Of a stretch of DNA of 64,000 nt, positions 11,792-23,589 are shown piece after piece. How positions within the stretch are numbered: position 1 is the stretch's first letter; each line of letters starts with the position of its first letter. Source of the DNA: Clavulina sp. PMI_390 (taxonomy: Eukaryota > Basidiomycota > Agaricomycetes > Cantharellales > Hydnaceae); assembly GCA_015039315.1 (NCBI GenBank), contig WIDE01000034.1, forward strand, positions 121,250 through 185,249, read 5' to 3'. The position numbers and the translations under genes were made by a program. Below the pieces are notes generated by a model that saw nothing but the letters and a program-made list of their open reading frames with translations, was not told the DNA's origin and did not search any database.

Positions 11792-12587
11792 ATGCAGCTT
11801 GCTCGATTCTATACCACACTGCTGTTCCTCATCAGCTTGAGCCTCTTCTCAAATGCGAGCCCTGTTGCGACCGACCTCTTGGTCCGTGGCCAAGGCTGCA
11901 GTACGTGGATTCATCTAGACCCGCGCAAGCAAGGCTCAACTTAAGACGTACATCTTCACTCACAGAATGTGGTCAAGACGTTGTAAATGCGCTGACTGCG
12001 CTCCAGGTCAAGGTCAATGCTGACGTCAAGCTTCTCAATGGCTGTAAGTGTAGCCTCGCTTATATTCAACATCGTTACTTCATCTAAACACTTTGCACAG
12101 TTAATCCTTGCTCTCTGGGGATTGGCGCTCTCGCAAGCGACATCACCGCTGCTACTAACGCGATGGCCCAACTCGACGTTTCGGCCGGTTTCGCCGGTGC
12201 AGACCTTAACCTTTGCGCCCAGATTTGTGTCAACATGATACTGGTGAGTTATTTCCCCATCTGAATCTTCGTATAATACGAGTTTTGAGAGCTTCGTATA
12301 GGCCATCCTTGCTGGTTGCTTGAAGTATTCCATCCTTGCGGTCTTGAGCGCTGTCGGCAAACTTGACTCAGCCCTGTGCGGTCTTCTGAACGCTTGCATC
12401 AAGCTCAATGCCAATTTCCTTCCCTGTATCATCGCCAAGTATGTCCACGCGAATTTTGATCAAAATTTGAATCGAACTGAGCATTCGTCACTATTGTCCT
12501 ACCAGCCCTCAACTGGTAGCTGCGCTCCCCAAGCTGACTCTTTGTGGTTTGGTGGGCGTTCTTGGCGTTCTTGGCGTTCATGTTTGA
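11792..12587 (+). CDS. Small secreted cysteine-containing protein, SSP copy 1
   Basis: Five exons: 11792-11900, 11966-12043, 12101-12243, 12302-12438, 12506-12587. All junctions are GT-AG and in frame. The product is about 183 residues. It starts with a signal peptide (MQLARFYTTLLFLISLSLFS, with a likely cut in the ASPVAT region), followed by a CKCG pair, DVVNAL, VNADVKLL, NPCSLG, DVSAGF, LCAQIC, AILAGCLKYS, LCGLLNACIKLNA and a C-terminal LTLCGLVGV. Hydrophobic helices alternate with cysteines, but there is no CC doublet as in hydrophobins. The end carries a duplicated GVLGVLGV, unlike its paralogs. The function is unknown; a secreted, possibly surface-active or effector-like role is only inference. 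Confidence 0.8.
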
Positions 12588-15079
12588 AGATGAGATAAAT
12601 ATGATCCGCACAGTTGATAGTTGAAAAATCCTTTGGGGGGTTTTGTATTATACGTGTAACTCCGAGTCGAGCGCTTCATTGGAATAAAATTTTCATCGTT
12701 TTAAACCATCTGGATAGCTGAGAGGAGATATATAGGCTATCATTGGAGATGAAGAGAATATCCTGAGACTCATCACTGGATGCTAAGAACTTGAGCTGTA
12801 CAAACGGTGGGGACCGTGAAACAGTTGTCAACAAGGGTGGTTTAACTGCATTCACTGTCGGTAGTAGGTGGCCAACACACTGATATAGCGGTTTGGGACC
12901 TTTTAGGCTCCCACCATTGGCTCTCTTTGAAGTTGTGCAGAAATTGTTCGTTACTTGCCAGGCTAGATTCCTGGCCCCTACTCACATCGTGTCAAACGAG
13001 TCGCGGAAAGCAAAGGGAAGCGACAAGGGAGCTGTCAAGACATGAGTCAGAGATCATAGCGCACTATTCTCGCTGCAGGCTCGCCATCTTAGACGATGTT
13101 ACGCCATGAACGGAGCTGCGAGTCTGAGCGATGCATCGCGTGATCTGCAAAACCTCCCACGCTCTCTTCTGAACGGGTGTTCACCTTGAGCGCCAAAGTC
13201 TGCAGGGAGAATCCTACGACTCCAGCCGTAGTGTTGAATCTAACATACCGTGCTATTCCGGCTGGTCCTCTTTTCAAGGAGTGTTTTCACTTCCTTGTGC
13301 TTCCTCGTCATAACTCGAAGCCCATGCTTTGTCTCTGTGTCTACGGCTCCATCCAACCTTGGAGAACTTCTACAGTTGTCGAGTTGCACGCATCGGCGGC
13401 ACAAGATTGAGTGCCACATGATCGATAAACCTCCGTCTAGTGTCATCATATCCAACAATTACGCCTACTTCGCAAGGCCCATCTGCCATGGGTGCCTCGA
13501 AGGCACTCCTGAATGCACTTCGATCATGCGATCCTCATGGTACTAGCCTATCTTTGACGTGAGAGCCCCTTTTGTGCAATGGTGGCCCAGTTTGTTGACG
13601 AACTGCTTTCTATGCTTCAGTCGTCTCCGCACAGTGGTCGGTCCATGGACAGATCAACCTCGCTACTAGTGGTAGCCTACCACTACAAACACCTTCTGGT
13701 GACCCTTAGCCAATAGCATCAGGTTCCTTCCGGTGTCGCCGCATGGTAATGACACGAACCAAGTCGACACCTCCAATCTCTCCTGTCCACCAGCTACGGA
13801 GAATTCGAAGTAGACTGCGAGCCCATCATATTTTGGTCTTGTCTATCTGGACGAATAGCTCTCCAGTACGAATTGAGGCCTATCACTCTCTTCAAACTCG
13901 TCAAGCTATCTTGCCGACTCATTCTTCGTACAAAAGCGGCCCTGGCGCAACTAACACTACTGTACGTTCACAAGGATATACCATTACACATGATAAGTTC
14001 TGCTGCGGCCAACTCAAATGAATGCAGACTTTGATCTCAACTATATTGCACTAATTCCACGTTTCAGCATACTATCCGTCACGCCTCATCTGGGACACAT
14101 GTTAATGCTTCGCCCTTCTACCTGTTCTGATCTTCGGAAAGAATCAGCTTCTACAGGATAGCACGCCCCCCACACTCGCGAACCATGCTTACGGGCCCCG
14201 CTCCCGCTCTATTTCGTCGCATACTGATTTCCAAGAATACCCGCGAGGAAACCCTAATCAGCTACGTTCAAGCCGATAGATAGTACAGAAAGACGGCTAT
14301 TCACCTCAAACTTTCTTTCCGCATCCAATATGAAAATCTCACCGCCCCTTGTATACCATTATTCGAATGTATCAGCAGGTAGGTGTTTCGGTCAGGGTCC
14401 TGGACCCGCCACCCAGCCCGCCCCGGATCCCTCCACGACGTCCGAGTACTGCCAATCGAAGCTGTGTTTGATGATGCGAACTAGGTTTTTCCTGAATGAG
14501 TGCCTGAATATACCTGGAATGGGTTCAGATGGTAAAGTTTTGGCCTTCATGGCGGGCGAAAACCATCTCGCGGGCAGGCTGGCTATCAGTCTTGGGTTCA
14601 AGGCTTCGCTGATGTTCAGTGGTAACGGCGGTCGCGAGTATGTCGTCAACAAGGATTTTCCTCGCCTGCACCGGATCTTGTTTACTCGCCTGAAAAATAA
14701 TGTTGAGCGTCCCTTTCTGAGCCTAGACGACAGTCGATTTACATAAACTTTCTTCTCCTCAGCATATCGCGGAGAGAAGCTTACGGACTTTGAAGGCTCT
14801 GCTCGCATTTGTTCGAAGAAGTGACCGATGTTCTAGCATAAACTCTTGCAAAGTCGCTGTCCTGGGCTTCCTTTCCCTGCATCTCGGTTCTTTCCCAACG
14901 TGAAATAGAACTAGTGCAATCAACCTGTTGGGAAGAGAGTTTTCAGGGATGCCCCTATACTAAGTCCTTGCTCACAAAGTCTATAAAAGGACTCCAAGCT
15001 GAGCGATGCTGGACCATCACTCCTCACTCCTCATTCATCTCTCCTCGTATCTCCCGACCTACTCCAACCACTCTCAAGC
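12588..15079. other. Long spacer between SSP copies 1 and 2
   Basis: About 2.5 kb with no gene I can support. The largest open frame (14330-14746) has an equally long antisense frame over the same bases, no splice pattern and no paralog in the window. Confidence 0.55.
14981..14990 (+). promoter_or_regulatory. TATA box of SSP copy 2
   Basis: CTATAAAAGG lies 99 bp upstream of the SSP2 ATG, at the position conserved across the family. Confidence 0.6.
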
Positions 15080-15893
15080 ATGCAGCTTGCTCGATTCTAC
15101 GCTAGCCTTCTCTTCTTCATGAGCTTCAGCCTGCTCTCGCTGGCGAGCCCTGTTGCAACAGGCCTTCTGGTCCGCGATGGAAGCTGCGGTACGCCCGCTA
15201 GCTCACCTTACCACGAGCTTGATCCTCATTCAGCGACATTGTAATACTGTAGACTGCGGTAGCGACCTTGTGAACATCTTCACCGACCTCAAGCTTAAGG
15301 TGGATGCTGATGTATTGCTTCTCGATGGTGGTAAGGACATTTTGCCTTCTTTCTCTCGAGCACTTCGTATTCACGCCCAACTACATTTCCTTTTCAGTTA
15401 ATACACCGTCTCATGGTATCGACGCCCTCGTCGCCCATATCAATGCTGCTGCCGACCTTGCCGCCCACGTTGATCTCAAGGTAGCCTTTATCGATGCGGA
15501 CCTGAGCCTCTGCGTACAAATTTGTGTTGAGATAATTCTGGTATGTTACACCACATCCTGGCTTATACCGTAGCTACGCCCCTGAAGTTTTTGGACAGGC
15601 CATTCTTGCCGGCTGCCTGAAATATTCGGTCTTTATTCTCTTGGGCCTTGTGGGCAAGCTCGATTTGGCATTGTGTGCCCTTCTCAACGCTTGCATCAAG
15701 CTTGACGCCAGTTTCCTCGCCAAGATCGTTCTCAAGTATGACCTCTTGTTTTTCATCCTGATGACTAGATGAAGGGCCGATTTCACTAACTGCTATCCTT
15801 TGTCTTATCAGTGTTCAGCTGCTTGCGGCAGCTCCAGCCCTCACTATCTACGGATTTGTCAAAATCATTGCCGTCCTTGGTCTCCACATCTGA
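15080..15893 (+). CDS. Small secreted protein, SSP copy 2 (divergent, two cysteines lost)
   Basis: Five exons in the family layout: 15080-15188, 15253-15330, 15398-15540, 15599-15735, 15812-15893. The signal peptide is MQLARFYASLLFFMSFSLLS. The family motifs are recognisable (LKLKVDADVLLLDG, LCVQIC, AILAGCLKYS, LCALLNACIKLDA). This copy is the most diverged. The conserved TPCS/NPCS position reads TPSH, and the C-terminal LTLCGF reads LTIYGF, so two otherwise invariant cysteines are gone, probably as a pair. The reading frame is intact, so the gene is likely expressed but altered in its disulfide pattern. The function is unknown. Confidence 0.78.
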
Positions 15894-16495
15894 TAATGAT
15901 GGACACAAGGTTCATTTTTGGGGAAACTCTTTAGGCTCTTGTTGGCTTGCGTAGTTTGTTGGCTTCTGTTCCCATACAATATCTTTGATCGATGATCCTT
16001 GAGTATGTGATCTAGTACACGGGACCTAGAGATTTGATAATTCATATCTGTTGAACGTGTGATATTTTCGGAGCTAGATATAGATATCTCTGTAATGAGT
16101 GTGTTGTACCTAGTCTGGATAATTTCGACAGAGACCAGATCTTCACTCTACTACAATCCTATCTATCTATTGCTCCTTTGTGTGTATGTCAGTGTCGGGA
16201 CAAGGTAGACGCCTCTATAAGGGCGTAATAAGTTCGCTTTAGTGAATCGATGACTGCTTCGGTTTGATTTCGCTCCCCTAGTTGAAACCTTGGGTCGGGA
16301 TATTGGAGTGGCTTCCCCAGTCAATTGCATCTGGTGGCATCCACAAGAGAAAGAGGCATCGACATCCAATGTATTTTACCACACCAAAAGTATGAACACA
16401 GGCAATTGCAGCACGGTACGAGTCTTGTAGCTAGAAGCAATCCATTCAACGGCAACATTCTCAAACAACAGACGCGATGTACATCACTATCAAAC
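15894..16495. other. Intergenic between convergent SSP copies 2 and 3
   Basis: The 3' ends of SSP2 (plus) and SSP3 (minus) face each other here. AT-rich; no gene or clear hairpin terminator is recognised. Confidence 0.6.
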
Positions 16496-17300
16496 CTAGA
16501 GTTTGAGGAGAGCAAGCAGGTTGACGAATCCGCAAAGAGTAAGGTTAGGGATCGCAGCGAGTAGGTCAGCGCTACAAAGGACAAAAATAGTCAACAAAGC
16601 GTTCGCGTGTTCAGAATATCCGATGTGGGAATATTATGTCACATACTTGAGGTCAATCTTGGCAAGGAAGCCAGCGTTGAGGCTGATGCAGGCGTTAATC
16701 AGCGCGCAAATGGCCAAGTCAAGTTTGGCGACAACCGTCAAGATAATCACAATCGAGTACTTCAAGCAGCCAGCAAGGATAGCCTGTACAACGGTCTTAG
16801 CCATGGGGACCCAAGGGTATCGATCATGTAGCGACACGTACCAGGATGATTTGGACGCAGATCGAGACACAAAGGCTGAGATCAGCATCGAGGAAACCGG
16901 CCGAAACGTCGAGCCCGGCGATGACTTTGGCAGACGCATTGATATCGGCGATGAGAGCATCAATACCCTTCGAGCAATCCGTGACTACACACATAGTCCG
17001 GATGAGTATAGCCAAAGTCAGTTACCGGTGAAGCCCCACTTACCACCATCGAGAAGCTTGACATCAGCGTTGACCTTGATCTGGAGGTCGAGAAGCGCAT
17101 CCACAACGTCACCGCCACAGCCTACGAGAAACAAAATGCGTCCGATTATGAACATCGAGACCATCCGGAAGTCGTCGAGTGAACGTACCGCAGCTTCCGC
17201 CACGGACCATGAGGTCGGTCGCAACGGGGCTCGCACTCGCGAAGAGGCTGAAGCTGCTGATGAGGAAGAGCAGAGCGGTGTAGAAGCGAGCAAGCTGCAT
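16496..17300 (-). CDS. Small secreted cysteine-containing protein, SSP copy 3 (inverted)
   Basis: The only minus-strand member. The ATG at 17300 opens MQLARFYTALLFLISSFSLF, then ASPVATDLMVRGGSCG. Downstream on the minus strand are the same exon blocks: CGGDVVDALLDLQIKVNADVKLLDG, TDCSKGIDALIADI, DVSAGFLDADLSLCVSICVQIIL, AILAGCLKYS, LAICALINACISLNAGF and IPNLTLCGFVNLLALLKL ending TAG at 16496. It is nearly the same as copies 4 and 5. A long plus-strand open frame (16503-17306) runs antisense to it and is a by-product of the biased composition. It lies in a large inverted duplication with copy 4. Confidence 0.8.
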
Positions 17301-19250
17301 ATTTGAGAATCGCTGGAAGAGCTGTGAAGAGTGGGGAGTGGGTGAGGAGTGATGGGGTAGCACCTCTCTATGCGTCGCCTTTTAAGCTTTTTCCGAGCAA
17401 GGGGCCAAGTATAGAGGCGTTTGAGGGGACCCTCTCACCATGAAGTTAGTCCAGGCGAATTTCCGGGAGCTAGTCGTCGAAGAAACATCATGTGGTGACG
17501 TCGTACAAGCTTGAGCCGAGAAATCAGCCACCTAGTCGAGTGAACGCGAGCTGACCTAGAGACGCCGCCGATTCTCCTCCTTTGATATGCTGGGCCTCGA
17601 CGTCAAATGATATAGAGATATAATCGGCGGTGGTTTGCGCTATGAAAGAAACCATCCATGTGAACCAGTAGAACGAATAGGTGGGGTCCACCACAAAGGC
17701 TGGAACCCATCTTTATCGGGATTGCCTCGACGCCCAGGTATCACATCTGGGGCCACCGTAGAAGTATGGAAAGCATACTTTCCGTCATCAAGGTCATTTG
17801 TTGTCAGGACTTAGGTAGGGTCCCTCTTGGACTTGGTGAAGAATCGACACCGTACTCTTCCATAACGGAGCTAGTGTGCGTCATCAGCCGCATAACTAAT
17901 TAGGCGACCTCGAACAATGCGGAGTGATCGAGATCTGACTCAGTGAAAAGTCATTTCGATGACCCTGTCTGACAGTCACACCTGCCAATGCACTTGACTG
18001 AGGGGATCCACACGTCAGGAGTAAGCTTCTCATGAGATGAGGCGGAAAGAAGAAAGTCCGGGTGCCACGAGGCCGTCACCTCCTTGTACTGGACAAATGC
18101 AGTCAGGTAGAGTTTCCAAGCCATGACTTTCACAGGACGTCAGACGGGTGACAGCGGTAGATCAACGCTTTTAATTCACAGTCAGATAAAAAGGGCTGAG
18201 CTGTCGTGCCAAAATGCTGCAAGGCGGGTTGACATGCTCTGGATGTTGAGGGCCAAGCCATCGTCTCGTGCAACCGTCAAACTGGACACCTGTAGAGGGA
18301 ACACACGAAGGGTAAAAGGGTGGAAATTGATCACGGATGTGGCGTGGCGAAAAGAACGCCAAAAGTCCGCACTATGGATTGGAAATCCAAATCCACATGC
18401 ACCTGACCAACAGGCTAGTGGGGCATCGTCATCCATTTACACGAGGTGGACGAGCATCGATTATCTGAAGAGCTTAATGTTGCGAGAAGGATAAATGAGT
18501 ATGGTAGCTCAAAGGGCAAAAACCAGAGAGAGTTACATTGTTCGGGGCAAGTTATTCGCCTTACTCCTCGCGAGGTACCAAAATGAAGGGATGCTGAAGA
18601 GGAGACTTCGAAAATACAGAGTGCTCGCCGATTACTCCGCATTGGAGAATTAGTGTGAAAATATGAAATCCGAGTGATCTCCATACTCTGCCCAAGCACG
18701 AGCCCACGAGGTGTAGATATGACACGAGTGGGACGTGTGTAGAGACGTTTAGGCGGCAGCAAGAGGAACTTCTTTATACATGGGCTGAGGTGCATACGTA
18801 AACATCACAAAGCTGCAGTATGCAAGGGAAATAAAAGTCCAAAAGTCAGTTTCAGGCTGCTTGATCAAGTCATGAGCACACGAGGCACCCGCCGAGTTAC
18901 ATTAAAGGTTACACTGACTCCGGAATACTTGCGCAAAGACACGTGCTGTCTGTCGAAAGCATTAATGATAATTTAGCCCAGAAAGGCAGGTGCGTGTGTG
19001 CCGAGGCTGAGATGGCGAGCCGAGGAATGGGTTCTGTTATGTGGCGTGAAACTTGGGCGACGCCGATCTGTGGAGCTTAAGTTCAGTAAACAAGAAGAAC
19101 AAGCGAGGCTGTAAAATGGAGCACAGATCCCAGCCAGTGATGAATAAGATGCGGTCACAACGAGGTGTAGACTTGGCGGTCAATTGGAGAGTGGACTTGA
19201 TGGATGACAAATGAGAACCAGGCTGAGCATTAGAGCTGTGAACGCTCTAA
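17301..19250 (-). repeat. Left arm of inverted duplication (upstream region of SSP copy 3)
   Basis: Read on the minus strand, this arm matches 19600-21472 (upstream of SSP4) and 23590-25422 (upstream of SSP5). Landmarks are TTTCACGCC.CAT followed by ATTCCTCGGCTCGCC (minus, near 19040-19010), GACGGCCTCGTG (near 18085), ATCACTCCGCA near 17925, and the GATTCTCCT/AGGAGAATC box near 17570. No gene is present; open frames such as one near 18362-18171 only reflect the shared repeat. Confidence 0.65.
17378..17387 (-). promoter_or_regulatory. TATA-like box of SSP copy 3
   Basis: GCTTAAAAGG on the minus strand, 87 bp upstream of the SSP3 ATG, equivalent to the CATAAAAGG boxes of the other copies. Confidence 0.5.
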
Positions 19251-19599
19251 CATCCAACAGCAGTCGAAGAAGAGAAGGGTGTAGTTGCGTTGTTGCGTTC
19301 AAACATTATTGGGTTTTCGACGGCCAAGGTCTAAGTCAAGTACATCTGGATCATCGCGACATGCGTTTGACGAAGTGCTGGAGATCGTGAGAACTGATCT
19401 CAAGTCACGTGAGCAAAATGTATCTGGTTCCACCTCCTCCGCTCAACGCCTGCCAAATGACAGGTGACTGCACTTGCGGCCCTAAGTGTGGAAGCTTGCT
19501 CACTAGACGCGGCTGCAAACAAAACCATGACAATCATCGTGGCATCCCATCCTTGCCGCTATGACGTAGGGTGTTGTTGCGTGACTCATAACTTTCTCT
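19251..19599. other. Centre of the inverted duplication
   Basis: About 350 bp separating the two arms. No gene is seen and no perfect palindrome is visible at the centre. Confidence 0.5.
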
Positions 19600-21472
19600 C
19601 TCCAGTCAACTAGCAGGCCTCAATTGTGATCGTCTCGCGCTCGCCATGACCCCGGACCTATGCTTCTTCTCAGGTTCTATCCCTCTTTTCACTCACTATT
19701 AAACTTCTTAACCTACACGCATAATCGTCGTCGCTCCAAGTTCACGCCACACTGGCAAAAACCATTCTTCGGCTCGCCGTCCCAGTCCTCGCCACATACT
19801 TGCCTGCTTCTCTGGAATAACTTTCAATCAGCAACAACTTAATCACATGTGTTTGCATAAAAAAATATCATGGTGACAGCCTCAACCTTCACGTAAATAT
19901 ACTGTCTTTGCAAGGATCTAGCTAAGCTCAGGGAAGCTCCGCTGTTGAGAGGTATTACTTCTATGGCGCAGGTTACTTCCTTTCTATCTACAACTTACGC
20001 CATAATTAAATAGAATTATCATTCTCCCGACTGGGACATGCTTGGACATCCCCTCAAAAAGTGAGTGACATTCATTGACGCCTCATGGGATAAACGCGAG
20101 GATCATGGAGAAACTCTGCTCTCTTATTTTCACACAGGTTCATCTATGCGGGGAAGCTGGCGAGCGCTGGGTTCTTCCGAACTTGTTTCCTGATACCCTG
20201 TTCATTCCAATCCCTCACGAGCAGCAAAGCGAATAACTGGCCTTGCTAGATATAACATTCCTCACCATTTTTCAAATATTTTGAGCTACGCGATTCATAC
20301 GTTCCTTCGGCTACCAACCACTCTTCATCCGATCGACGCCACTATGATGTGCCAATGGATCGTGCTGCCTCCTAGGCGCCAGGTGCACGCGGTCTTGGAA
20401 TTTCAGTTCATAATTCAAAGCCTTGGCATGTTTTCGCCACGCCACATCCGACATCGACGGCCAGCCTTCGCCCCCTGTGCGCTCTTGCCTTCGAAGTCTA
20501 AATCGACGGCCGTTACAAGATGCGATGCCTAGACCGCTAAACATCTGGGCCAGAAGAACCCGCCAATCGTACAACATTGTGTGCCGTAAGTCAATCTACT
20601 GACCTTCGGTTGACAGGCTTGATCACATCCTGTCGCAGGTCTGACATCTTGCCAAGGGGTGGCTTGGAAACTCTGCGGAACAGGATTGACCAGTACTGAA
20701 TGGGACGGCCTCGTGCCAATTGGTATCGTATTGTATGAAAAGCTTGTCGCTGTGTGACTGCTGGCAGTCAAATGCATTGCTACCGGTCAGGGACATTCAC
20801 AATAATTTTCATTTAGCCCGCTTTCGATCACTCCGCAAATGCTCGACGTCGCTCAGTTGAACCTGAGGCTGATGACGTAAAGTTACTGTTGGTGTGGGGG
20901 GATTCCACACTAGATCTTGACAAAGTACAAAGGTACACTCTCAGAGAGATCTGAGTACACACACATTGTTCGCCAGAGATTTACTCTTCTATTTAGCCTT
21001 CTGGCCTTCGTGACTTCGTTTATGCATATCGGCGGTCGCGAGGAGGTCGACGAGGAGTTTTGTCCGCTGCTTCAAATCTAGCCCATTCGACCAACCGTTC
21101 ACGTGGGACACTCCTTTCACAGCGCAAACCACCGCCGATTCTATCCCTGTCATTTTGCCTCTTGTCCTCACACATTGAGGAGAATCAGCGGCTTCTCTGG
21201 CTCGCCTTGCGCTTGCTCAACTAGGTGGCTGATTTCTCGGATTAAGCTCGCACGACGTCGCCGCACCAAGCTTCTTTGTCTAGCTTCCACATGTTCTCCA
21301 AAACTAAAGACCGAAAATCCAATAGGCCCATTGGGGAGAGGGCGTCAGAGATCCTTCTATACTGGACCCTGTCCAGAATAAGCATAAAAGGCGACGTGCT
21401 GAGAGGTACTGCCCCATCACCCCTCACTCTCCACTCCTCACAACCCATCAGCTCTTCCAGCCACTCGCAAAG
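19600..21472 (+). repeat. Right arm of inverted duplication (upstream region of SSP copy 4)
   Basis: Carries the same ordered landmarks as the left arm and as 23590-25422: ATTAAACTTCTTAA near 19700, TTCACGCCACA near 19742, TTCTTCGGCTCGCCGTC near 19768, GACGGCCTCGTG near 20703, CGATCACTCCGCAAATGCTCGA near 20826, and an AGGAGAATCAGCGGC box near 21178. No supported gene. Confidence 0.65.
21383..21391 (+). promoter_or_regulatory. TATA-like box of SSP copy 4
   Basis: CATAAAAGG lies 90 bp upstream of the ATG. The sequence from here to the ATG is almost identical to that upstream of copy 5. Confidence 0.6.
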
Positions 21473-22279
21473 ATGCAGCTTGCTCGTTTCTACACCGCTC
21501 TGCTCTTCCTCATCAGCAGCTTCAGCCTCTTCGCGAGTGCGAGCCCCGTCGCGACCGACCTCATGGTCCGTAGCGGAACCTGCGGTATGTTGACTCGATG
21601 ACTTCTGGATGTTCTTGATCCTCATACTCGGACACATTTTACCTCTCGTAGGCTGTGGCACGGACGTTGTGAATGCGCTTCTGGACCTCCAGGTCAAGGT
21701 CAACGCTGATGTCAAGCTTCTCGATGGTGGTGAGTACGGGTGCGGTAATGATCACACCGCTCGCGCTCATTTGACCGATCTGTTCAGTTACACCTTGCTC
21801 CAAGGGCATCGATGCTCTGGTTGCCGACATCACCGCATCTGCCAACATCATTGCCAACCTCGACGTTTCGGCCGGTTTCCTCGACGCTGATCTCAGCCTT
21901 TGCGTCACGATCTGTGTCCAGATTATCTTGGTGCGTTGCCTCTCCTCCATATATCCTTTGGAATTTCCGTTTACGAGAGTTTTACCTAGGCCATTCTTGC
22001 CGGCTGCCTGAAGTACTCAATCCTCATCATCTTGACCGTTGTCGCCAAACTCGACTTGGCCTTGTGCGCTCTCATTAACGCATGTGTCAAGGTCAACGCC
22101 GATTTCATCCTCAAGCTTGATCTCAAGTATGTCAAAACTCTTTCATATGGATATTCTTAATTAGACAGCTAAACTGACTGAATGCTCTCTTTTCCTCCAC
22201 CAGCGCCAGCCTGCTTGCCGCCATCCCTAACCTTACTCTCTGCGGATTCGTCAACGTCCTTGCCCTCCTCGGCCTTTAA
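21473..22279 (+). CDS. Small secreted cysteine-containing protein, SSP copy 4
   Basis: Five exons with GT-AG introns; about 181 residues. Signal peptide MQLARFYTALLFLISSFSLF, then ASPVATDLMVRSGTCG joined to CGTDVVNALLDLQVKVNADV, TPCSKGIDALVADI, DVSAGFLDADLSLCVTICVQ, AILAGCLKYSILIILTVVAK, LCALINACVKVNADF and a C-terminal NLTLCGFVNVLALLGL ending TAA. Nine cysteines remain after the signal peptide. Long stretches of small hydrophobic residues suggest amphipathic or membrane-interacting helices. It shares a nearly identical promoter with copy 5. No known domain is recognised. Confidence 0.82.
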
Positions 22280-23589
22280 GTCTGATAGCAGGATGTACGC
22301 CTCGTTGATTGCTCGGGAAGTTGCTTGGAATTGTTGAATTACCCACGTAACTAGGAGTGTGGTTCATTAGCCTGTCTTCATGAATTTGGACGAATCAGAA
22401 TGCATTTGATGACATTTTCTACCGTTTCGTCCTGTTGTATTGAGGCCCTAGGAGACTGAGCGCGTGATCCATAATCCGAAGTGAACAGAAGTCTGGCAGT
22501 CATATCGTGTCGACATGGGCACTTCATTCCCACTAGCTAATTCTCAGGCTCTAATGGACGCCTCATTCTGTGCTCATAATTCGCTTTGTCTAAGGAGCCA
22601 CCAAACATCAAAAGCAAGCTGGAGGTAGTGTCTTGACCAACCCTCTAGGGTCGCACCAGCGGCTGGTCAATCGTGCTGGGCGAACTATTGTGAGGATCAA
22701 ATGAATGCCCAGAGGTTTTTTATTCGTTCCACGGCCCTACGACTACAACAGACGAATTCAAACGTTACTATTGTGCAGAATCCTGCCTTCCAGAGTGAAG
22801 GCATCTTCAACTTAGCCAAGATGCGAGTAGTCCTATCACCACAGTTCCGTGAATCAGCAGATATACCAGCACCGGGGATTTCAGAGGTCGATAATTAGAG
22901 ATGTTGGGTACGCCTTGCGGCGGCCCCTGATATTATTCGAAAAAAAGAACCAAGGGAAGTTCTGAGAGCGGTGTGAGGGGAGGTTTTGTGGCTTAGCAGT
23001 TGACAAGATTGCTGGTGGAGTCGTCCCCGTGGGATGTTGTCTATTGCGAAGTATCGAGAGAGGGCCGTCCCAGCATATTGGGCCTAAAACATTCACACGG
23101 CACTCAACTGGTCCCTAAGCAGCGTTCCGTGGGTTCAGTCAAAGTCATTCGTTCTATGTGAAACGCAGTTCTGGCGTTGGTGATCCAATCTAGATCAAAC
23201 AAGTAACTGTACGAGGGATGAGAAGGCACAATCTCTGAGAGATAAAGTATATTGACATTAATCAGTGTAAGGTGAGCGGATGGCGTTGGATGGCTTTTAC
23301 ATCTGCGCAAGGTAGCGAGATGAGCCAGTGATCACGTGAGCCCCACGCCTAATTCCCACGGACTCCAACTCCACTCAGCCTCGAGGAGGACAGGGACAAT
23401 GCTTGTGACCCTGGCCGTTGGGCTTGCCCACAACTTGTAAAAACCAGGCGTGATTGTTAGCGCTCCTAACTCGGAGATCATTGTGGAGACCATCCATACT
23501 TACGACAATGACGTCGAGCTTGAGTCATCGTTGTGATTCACTCACTCGCATCTGGCCTTCAACGGGTGAGGTCCTGGCCTCGTTTTAAT
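22280..23589. other. Spacer between SSP4 and the SSP5 unit
   Basis: No gene is recognised; short open frames on both strands only. Confidence 0.55.

Noticed and set aside
14330..14808. Paired 138-codon frames on both strands
   Set aside because: Equal-length open frames on opposite strands with no splice signals, domain or paralog; not enough to call a gene.
16503..17306. 267-codon plus-strand open frame
   Set aside because: It is exactly antisense to SSP copy 3, whose spliced protein matches four paralogs; the plus-strand frame has no homolog in the window.
21242..21715. Minus-strand frames over SSP copies 4 and 5 (also 25411-25695) that resemble each other
   Set aside because: Their similarity is a passive consequence of the duplicated sense-strand exons; they cross the introns and lack their own features.
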